64,000 nt of DNA from Acidimicrobiales bacterium (GTDB taxonomy: Bacteria; Actinomycetota; Acidimicrobiia; Acidimicrobiales; Poriferisodalaceae), in NCBI GenBank assembly GCA_014239555.1, contig JAAZYR010000002.1, forward strand, positions 124,001 through 188,000. The letters run 5' to 3'. Position numbers and translations under genes: made by a program. The first letter of the stretch is position 1; each line of letters opens with the position of its first letter. Positions 59,145 to 64,000 of this stretch are shown here, piece by piece. The notes below the pieces were generated by a model, which saw only the letters and a list, made by a program, of their open reading frames with translations, was not told the origin of the DNA and did no database searches.

Positions 59145-59345
59145 TTACTCTTTAGTTGCCACCTGATTTGGTGTGACATTCATCTTTGGTTCGTATTTTG
59201 TTGCCCCGACCTCGCGAGGTTCGCCACCGAGATGTGTTTTGAGTGCTTCACGGCACTGGGCGCAAGGTCCGTAGAACCGCTCATTGACCGATTCGGAACA
59301 TCGAGGGCAATCGAATTCGAGTGGATCTCCCGTTGTTGTCACCAT
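59145..59345 (-). CDS. Small zinc-ribbon protein, conserved hypothetical
   Basis: 66 residues, ATG with AGGA upstream. Two Cys pairs, CPRC and CAQC, in EFDCPRCSESVNERFYGPCAQCR, suggest a small zinc ribbon; the rest is polar. Proteins of this shape are common hypotheticals in actinobacteria. It fills the gap between the convergent aminotransferase (stop 8 bp away) and the divergent MmcQ/YjbR gene (45 bp). Confidence 0.65.
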   Translation of the reverse strand: MVTTTGDPLEFDCPRCSESVNERFYGPCAQCREALKTHLGGEPREVGATKYEPKMNVTPNQVATKE

Positions 59346-59390
59346 GGCATCCTGTCAGGCCGAATGCTCTAATTGGGGAATGAGGCCCAA

Positions 59391-59762
59391 ATGAAGCGGG
59401 AGCTTCTAGTGGAAATTTGTTTGGGTCAACCTGACGCGGTTGAGGATTTCCCATTCGGCGATCATGTCTCAGTGTTCAAAGTTGGAGGGAAAATGTTTGC
59501 GTTAATTCCTACGATTTCTGATCGCCTTTCCCTCACTCTCAAGTGTGACCCTGACAAGGCTGAGTCTTTGCGACAGCAATATCCATCTGTTCGATCAAGC
59601 AACTTTCACAAACGACATTGGAATCGAGTGTCAATCGATGGGTCGATCCCACTTAAAGAGGTTCAGGAATGGATCGAGGATAGCTACGACCTTGTAGTCG
59701 ACAAGTTGCCCAAAGGGATTCGATTGCGGTTGCAGGGGCAAGTAAGAGGTTTGCCAGATTAG
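59391..59762 (+). CDS. MmcQ/YjbR-family protein
   Basis: 123 residues from ATG 59391, chosen because GAGG lies 5 nt upstream. The fold signature CLGQPDAVEDFPFGDHVSVFKVGGKMFALI, SLTLKCDPDKAESLRQQYPSV, SSNFHKRHWNRVSIDGSIPLKEVQEWIEDSYDLVV matches MmcQ/YjbR, a CyaY-like or double-wing DNA-binding-like fold whose function is not established. A terminator-like hairpin follows 66 bp after the stop. Confidence 0.88.
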   Translation: MKRELLVEICLGQPDAVEDFPFGDHVSVFKVGGKMFALIPTISDRLSLTLKCDPDKAESLRQQYPSVRSSNFHKRHWNRVSIDGSIPLKEVQEWIEDSYDLVVDKLPKGIRLRLQGQVRGLPD

Positions 59763-59780
59763 GCCGCTCTATGGCTCCAT

Positions 59781-59796
59781 GCTTTTCATGAAAAGC
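59781..59796. repeat. 16-bp perfect palindrome
   Basis: GCTTTTCATGAAAAGC, 19 bp after the MmcQ stop. It could be an operator or part of a termination structure. Confidence 0.45.
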
Positions 59797-59827
59797 GTCA
59801 CGCAGCGGCACAGCTCCTGAAACGCGC

Positions 59828-59858
59828 TGATGCCCCCACTTTGTGAGCGGGGGCATCA
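59828..59858 (+). terminator. Hairpin terminator after MmcQ/YjbR
   Basis: Perfect 10-bp stem TGATGCCCCC/GGGGGCATCA with an 11-nt loop. No T-run follows on the plus strand, so termination may depend on the stem alone. Confidence 0.55.
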
Positions 59859-60147
59859 AACGACACCTGAGACGTTTTGCCTGACTATCAAGGCCAGGGC
59901 TTCGCTGCGCGAGGACCGACACGCTCATCGTCAAGTGGGATGGTCTGGGTTGGAGTCGCCACCATTTCGTTACATACGAAGAAGGCTTCCTCCCAAGTTG
60001 GCAGGCCGCCTCAGCGCCCGACCACCTCCAGAGTCCTATTAAGTCTTGGCATGTTTGGGACCACCACCTTTCTCTGGTGACTCGATGGTGACACAACTTG
60101 AGGCATTTTGAGTGCCATATGTGACTTGATGCCCCAATTCGACGCGG

Positions 60148-61044
60148 TTATTGAACCGCGGCGCGGATGGCAGCAGCTACTGCCGTAGAGGCAAGGTCGG
60201 CGACGAGGTCGACCGTCGCTGGTACCTTTTGCGTCGCTAACAAAAACAATGCATCCCCGTCGACCGAGGTATGTGGGGGGTTGATGCTTCGCGCTATCCC
60301 GGTGTGGGCGAGGTCCGCTACTCGACAGGCTTCCGGTTTGGTCAGTGCGGCGTTAGTGACCAAACATCCGATAGTGGTATTGGCTCTCTCTTCACCGGAC
60401 TCCCAAGCAGCCACTTCATCAAGTGAAACAAACGGATAACGAGGAGCGTCGAGTGCAGCTGTAGAACCGGCAAGGACACTGCCGTCTGTATCGAGCACAT
60501 CACCAAAAGCGTTAACGGCGACGATGACTCCCACGGTTACGTCCCCTGATCGAGCAACCGAGATTCCTTGTCCGCCCGGGCTTGCATAGATCCGACCTGC
60601 TGCTTTGCCAACAGTGCAGCCTCGACCAACCCCAACACGTCCGGTCTCGGGGTCAGCGCTGGTTGCCGCCTCACATGCCAGCCGGCCTGCCTCGGGGCCG
60701 GGTCGCGGATCGTCGGGTCCAGTTATATCGAAGACGACCGCTGCGCCAACGACGGGCACAATAACGGTCGCCAACTCAAGGCCGCGCTTGCGATCGCTGC
60801 ACCATTGGACCACTCCCTCGGCCGCCCCCAGACCGAACACGCTGTTCCCACATAACGCGACGGCGTGGCATTCGACCCCGGAACCATTGGGTCCCAACGC
60901 CGCTGCCTCACGCGTGCCGGGAGCGCCACCACGCACTGCGATAGCGCCGAGCGAGCCTTTGGGGGGAAGAACAACCGTGACTCCTGTTGCATGTTGTTCG
61001 TCGGTCCAGCAACCCACCATTACGTCTTCGATACCAAGTGCCAT
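60148..61044 (-). CDS. P1-family (S58) self-cleaving peptidase, DmpA/NylC-like
   Basis: 298 residues. Enzymes of this family are Ntn-type hydrolases activated by self-cleavage before a Thr or Ser; here the cleavage site is the Asn-Thr in ERANTTIGCLVTNAALTK, which leaves a new N-terminal Thr nucleophile. Other motifs: GGAPGTREAAALGP, GNSVFGLGAAEGVVQW and RGCTVGKAAGRIY. Relatives are D-/beta-aminopeptidases (DmpA, BapA) and 6-aminohexanoate oligomer hydrolase NylC, so substrates vary. A TAAGGT box 6 nt before the ATG suggests a leaderless transcript. Confidence 0.92.
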   Translation of the reverse strand: MALGIEDVMVGCWTDEQHATGVTVVLPPKGSLGAIAVRGGAPGTREAAALGPNGSGVECHAVALCGNSVFGLGAAEGVVQWCSDRKRGLELATVIVPVVGAAVVFDITGPDDPRPGPEAGRLACEAATSADPETGRVGVGRGCTVGKAAGRIYASPGGQGISVARSGDVTVGVIVAVNAFGDVLDTDGSVLAGSTAALDAPRYPFVSLDEVAAWESGEERANTTIGCLVTNAALTKPEACRVADLAHTGIARSINPPHTSVDGDALFLLATQKVPATVDLVADLASTAVAAAIRAAVQ

Positions 61045-61050
61045 AAACGA

Positions 61051-61056
61051 ACCTTA
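61051..61056 (-). promoter_or_regulatory. -10 element for a leaderless P1 peptidase transcript
   Basis: TAAGGT on the minus strand ends 6 nt before ATG 61044, in the 39-bp region shared with the divergent nei2 gene. Confidence 0.4.
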
Positions 61057-61083
61057 CGTTGCTCCGCGCGTTAGACATACATG

Positions 61084-61875
61084 GTGCCCGAAGGTCATAC
61101 GATTCACCGGCTATCGCGAGATTTGCGTTCTGATTTTGGGACGCATCAAGTGACTGCAAGCTCTCCGCAGGGCCGTTTCCAAAGTGGGGCGACCCAAATT
61201 AATGGGACGATTTTGTCGAAGAGCGAAGCCTGGGGGAAGCATTTGTTTCTCAGTTTCAATGACGAACTGATCTTGCACGTTCATCTCGGTTTAATCGGGA
61301 AATTCCGGCCTCGTTCGATTGACTCGGCAACAACAGACACCGTGCGTCTTCGCCTTGAAGGAAAGCGAGCGTGGCACCTCACTGGGCCTCAAAAATGTGC
61401 CCTAATTTCAATCGATGAGTTCCTCAACGTCACTGACGGTTTGGGGCCTGACCCCCTCCGGCGAGGGACGCGTTGGAATCATTTCGCTGAAAACCTGGCC
61501 CGTCGTCGAACTCCGATCGCTGTCTCACTATTAGACCAGTCGGTTATCGCGGGAATTGGGAACGTATATCGCGCTGAGTTTCTTTTCATTCTTGGGATAC
61601 ACCCCGAACGACCCTCCTGTGAACTAACTGAGACTGAGATCCGCGACCTGTGGGAGATAGCGAGAGTTCAACTGCGTCAAGGGGTCCGGCTCAACCGGAT
61701 TGTTACGGTTTCTCGAGAAGATTCAGGTTCCGTGGCCGGGCGAGTTAATTCTGCTCAAGCGTTGTACGTATATAAACGCGAATCAAAGCCGTGCAGACGT
61801 TGCGGCACCGCCATCAGAATTACTGAACTTGCTGGAAGGAAATGTTGGTGGTGCGATCGATGTCAGCCTCGATAG
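61084..61875 (+). CDS. nei2: Endonuclease VIII-like DNA glycosylase (Nei2 type)
   Basis: 263 residues starting at GTG 61084. The protein must begin Met-Pro-Glu-Gly-His because Fpg/Nei enzymes use the N-terminal Pro as catalytic nucleophile after Met removal; an ATG one codon earlier would give MVPEGH and hide it. The helix-two-turn-helix DQSVIAGIGNVYRAEFLF and the C-terminal zinc finger (CRRCGTAIR, CWWCDRCQ) are present. Nei2 removes oxidised pyrimidines. It is divergent from the P1 peptidase, 39 bp away. Confidence 0.93.
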   Translation: MPEGHTIHRLSRDLRSDFGTHQVTASSPQGRFQSGATQINGTILSKSEAWGKHLFLSFNDELILHVHLGLIGKFRPRSIDSATTDTVRLRLEGKRAWHLTGPQKCALISIDEFLNVTDGLGPDPLRRGTRWNHFAENLARRRTPIAVSLLDQSVIAGIGNVYRAEFLFILGIHPERPSCELTETEIRDLWEIARVQLRQGVRLNRIVTVSREDSGSVAGRVNSAQALYVYKRESKPCRRCGTAIRITELAGRKCWWCDRCQPR

Positions 61876-61964
61876 CCGAGACAGTTAGGTTCCAACAACG
61901 ATGTAACTACTGTTAGAATAGTGAGTTCCGTGAGTTGCCCTGGATCTAACGAAGAGAACTGAGA

Positions 61965-63398
61965 ATGGTTGACGCTGCCGCCCCAACTCTCACTCGTAAA
62001 GCCTGGTTGGCCCTCGTCGCCGCTGGTCTGGCCATGTTCTTGGTCGGTGTAGATGGCTCAATTGTCAACGTAGCTTTTCCAAGTCTCAGAAAAGACTTTG
62101 AAGGAGTCTCAAACGCGCGGCTCTCGTGGGTTCTCAACGCGTACGTACTTGTGTACGCCGCGTTGCTCGTGGTGAGTGGCCGTCTAGCCGACCGAGCCGG
62201 CAGGCTCCGAGTGATGACTATCGGCTTAGCAGTCTTCGTATTGGCGTCTATCGGAGTGGCTGTTTCTCCCGGTGCTTTATTTCTAGTAGCAATGCGAGGC
62301 TTTCAAGGAGTCGGAGCAGCACTCATCACTCCTGCTTCGATGGGGCTTGTAATTGCCTCGTGGCCCGCGGAACGTCGAGCTACCGCAGTGACTCTTTGGG
62401 GGGCTTGCTTCGCGTCAGCAAATGCTTTCGGTCCCGCTATCGGCGCCGGAATCATTGAGTTAGCGAGTTGGCGTTGGGCCTTCATGATCAACTTGCCCCT
62501 TGGCGTCATCGCTCTAACTCTCAGTAAACGAGTGTTCGTCGAAACCCCAAAAGATAACTCCGCTGCGAAACCCGATGTGCTCGGTGGGGGGCTACTTGCC
62601 TCAGCAACAGGGTTGCTTGTGCTGGCCATTGTGCAAGGACGCGACTGGGGTTGGTCCTCCATGGAGATTATGACGTGGCCAGTTCGGGTGGGCATTCAGC
62701 CCTTTCCAATGTCGATCCTCATCGGAATCGCCTGTTTAGCTGCTTTCATATACCGAAACAACCGCCACGCCGAGCCAATTCTTCCGCGCGCTTTGGTGGT
62801 AATTTCATCTTTTCGCCGTGCATCACTGGCCTTGTTTGTATTTGCCCTTGGCATGTATGCGTTGATGCTTTCCCTTGTTCTGTTCTTAACCGATGCCTGG
62901 GGGTACTCAATAGGTGTAACCGGTTTATCAAGTGCATTCGGGGCTCTGGTGGTCACAGTTGCGGCGATGGTGGCGGGACCTCTCGCTGACCGTTACGGAC
63001 ACAGGCTGGTGGCCGGGCCAGGAACCTTCATATGTGCTTTGGGCATGCTTTGGTGGATAACGATGCTCAACGAACAACCCAACTACTTAACTGGTTATTT
63101 GCCGGGCCTTATCTTGAGCGCCGGCGGAATGGGACTGACATTAGGTGTTTTAGCTGCGGCCGGAGTATCTGAAGTTAGCCCGCAGTTCTTTAGTCTTGCG
63201 GGCGGCGTCACGCAGACGGCGCGTCAGTTTGGTGGAGCCCTCGGTCTAGCCGCAATGTTCGCAATTACAGGTGAGCCGACTGGATTGGCAGACGCCTACG
63301 GCGCCTACAAGTGGGCATTCGCGTTCATCATGGTGAGTTCGATTACCGCCTGCTTGTTGACGAGTCAGGTAAAGCCTTCCAAATCAAACACGGTCTGA
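61965..63398 (+). CDS. MFS multidrug exporter, DHA2 (EmrB/QacA) family
   Basis: 477 residues with about 14 membrane segments. The first segment LALVAAGLAMFLVGVDGSIVNVAFPSL carries the DHA2 motif D1-like GSIVNVAFP, followed by LSWVLNAYVLVYAALLVVSGRLADRAGRLRV (MFS motif A) and GWRWAFMINLPLGV-like SWRWAFMINLPLG. DHA2 exporters use the proton gradient to pump drugs, dyes or acids. GAAGAGA precedes the ATG. Upstream, TAGAAT (61914-61919) may be the -10 box and TAAC/GTTA half-sites overlap it. Confidence 0.9.
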   Translation: MVDAAAPTLTRKAWLALVAAGLAMFLVGVDGSIVNVAFPSLRKDFEGVSNARLSWVLNAYVLVYAALLVVSGRLADRAGRLRVMTIGLAVFVLASIGVAVSPGALFLVAMRGFQGVGAALITPASMGLVIASWPAERRATAVTLWGACFASANAFGPAIGAGIIELASWRWAFMINLPLGVIALTLSKRVFVETPKDNSAAKPDVLGGGLLASATGLLVLAIVQGRDWGWSSMEIMTWPVRVGIQPFPMSILIGIACLAAFIYRNNRHAEPILPRALVVISSFRRASLALFVFALGMYALMLSLVLFLTDAWGYSIGVTGLSSAFGALVVTVAAMVAGPLADRYGHRLVAGPGTFICALGMLWWITMLNEQPNYLTGYLPGLILSAGGMGLTLGVLAAAGVSEVSPQFFSLAGGVTQTARQFGGALGLAAMFAITGEPTGLADAYGAYKWAFAFIMVSSITACLLTSQVKPSKSNTV

Positions 63399-63561
63399 GC
63401 GCAAACCAATAGCTCGTCTCACGACCACAACCATCTACCTACGGTGTGTTCGAAAGCACCACGATCTCGCTGTCTCGAAACCAAAATTATTGAACTCGCC
63501 GAAAAAACGTCAATGGCGCGATGCATCTCAGCCTCAAACGGTTAGTAGCCACGGACCAATT

Positions 63562-64000
63562 TCAGCGACGTTGACACCCGGGGCACCAGGTGGTGGAACG
63601 GCCATCAATCATTCGTGCCCTCAGACTAGAACCGCACGCAAAACATTCCTGCCCAGCGCGGCCGTAACACTGTAGATAATGTTGATTGGAACCTTCCCCC
63701 ATCAGGTTGCGGTAGTCGCGAAGCGTCGTTCCTCCTCGCTCCAAGGCTTGCGAAAACACCGCTCGAATAGCATCAACGAGTCGTTGGGCTTGAGGTCGAC
63801 TAATGGAACGTAGCGACGGGTTAAGTCCGGCTTGAAACAATGCTTCGTCGGCATAAATATTCCCCACTCCTGCCACGAGGCGCTGCCCCAACAGTTGGGT
63901 CTTAATACGCTGCTTTCGACCTCGGGCTCTCCTCCATAGTTCGTCCCCGTCAAAGTCCGAGTCAAAGGGCTCAGGGCCCATGTGCAGCAATGTCGGAATT
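63562..64000 (-). CDS. mutM: Formamidopyrimidine-DNA glycosylase, C-terminal part, cut by window edge
   Basis: 146 codons of the C-terminal half are visible; the frame continues past the right edge. The segment LLHMGPEPFDSDFDGDE, the helix-two-turn-helix LLGQRLVAGVGNIYADEALFQAGLNP, LERGGTTLRDYRNLMGEGSNQHYLQCYGR and the zinc finger CFACGSSL...TWCPGCQR identify Fpg/MutM, which excises 8-oxoguanine. The catalytic N-terminal Pro lies outside the window. A MFS gene is convergent, 163 bp away; that gap holds nothing recognised. Confidence 0.92.
   Translation of the reverse strand, partial: IPTLLHMGPEPFDSDFDGDELWRRARGRKQRIKTQLLGQRLVAGVGNIYADEALFQAGLNPSLRSISRPQAQRLVDAIRAVFSQALERGGTTLRDYRNLMGEGSNQHYLQCYGRAGQECFACGSSLRARMIDGRSTTWCPGCQRR

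Larger units (their letters stand above)
59763..60147. other. 385-bp intergenic region with palindromes and no clear gene
   Basis: Between MmcQ and the P1 peptidase end. It holds a 16-bp palindrome (59781-59796), a hairpin (59828-59858) and an open 68-codon stretch without a start (59885-60088, plus strand) whose translation is aromatic-rich (for example SRHHFVTYEEGFLPSWQ). The stretch could be a decayed gene fragment. Other open frames here overlap each other on both strands and show no family pattern. Confidence 0.4.

Noticed and set aside
59653..60096. 147-codon minus-strand open frame after MmcQ
   Set aside because: It overlaps the 3' end of MmcQ and the hairpin, has no family pattern and no ribosome-binding site.
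63490..63675. 61-codon plus-strand open frame near the right end
   Set aside because: It overlaps mutM antisense and shows no membrane, signal or domain pattern.

Overview
The window looks like the chromosome of a moderate-GC actinobacterium, most likely an uncultured (perhaps aquatic) member of the Acidimicrobiia. The evidence is a resuscitation-promoting-factor domain, the tiny actinobacterial ribosomal proteins bS22 and bL37, a SepX/Glpr-type division protein, several leaderless start sites, and a gene order very close to the region that in Mycobacterium tuberculosis runs from moeA/Rv0996 through metG-tatD-rpfB-ksgA-ispE to glmU-prs-rplY-pth-mfd-mazG-eno-ftsB. The taxonomic placement is inference. 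No CRISPR array, phage or intact insertion sequence was seen.

Layout. 1-3.3 kb: accessory block with an edge-truncated MoxR ATPase, an atypical SDR, a CoxS/CoxM pair of a molybdenum hydroxylase without its large subunit, and a divergent TetR regulator. 3.3-21.3 kb: a long minus-strand housekeeping run (ftsB, eno, yabN-mazG, foldase lipoprotein, mfd, pth, rplY, prs, a C-terminally short glmU, tRNA-Gln, ispE, rsmA, rpf, tatD, metG, rsmI, ychF), with bS22 on the plus strand. 21.4-31.6 kb: a CaiB CoA-transferase, bL37, a coupled MBOAT + two SGNH-hydrolase operon, phosphohexomutase, PfkB kinase and M1 aminopeptidase. 31.5-37 kb: CtaG and SCO1 cytochrome-oxidase assembly proteins, tRNA-Ala, SepX/Glpr-like protein, moaC-moaA-moeA and fmdB. 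37-45.5 kb: uppP, PHP phosphoesterase, pmbA-tldD, YbhN-like and PAP2 membrane proteins, dxs. 45.5-55.4 kb: thiolase and a DUF35-fused HMG-CoA-synthase-like protein, NfuA-like protein, AcuI-like reductase, ElaA, ABC-F, lipoprotein, acyl-CoA mutase large subunit, thiD. 55.4-64 kb: AcoX-like kinase, pncB, aminotransferase, small zinc-ribbon protein, MmcQ/YjbR, P1 peptidase, Nei2, MFS exporter and an edge-truncated mutM.

How the genes fit together. Molybdopterin genes (moaA, moaC, moeA) fit a genome with a CoxMS-type molybdoenzyme. dxs and ispE show isoprenoids are made by the MEP route, so the HMG-CoA-synthase-like protein is not needed for mevalonate. uppP, glmU, rpf, ftsB and the SepX-like protein serve envelope growth and division. 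CaiB, thiolase, HMGCS-like protein, AcuI-like reductase and acyl-CoA mutase point to active acyl-CoA metabolism.

The items most worth a second look are the Cys-less HMGCS-like/DUF35 fusion next to a thiolase that has a strong palindromic operator; the MBOAT-SGNH-SGNH operon; GlmU lacking its acetyltransferase active site; the SepX/Glpr-like protein near MoeA; and a 29-bp inverted repeat between thiD and the AcoX-like gene.
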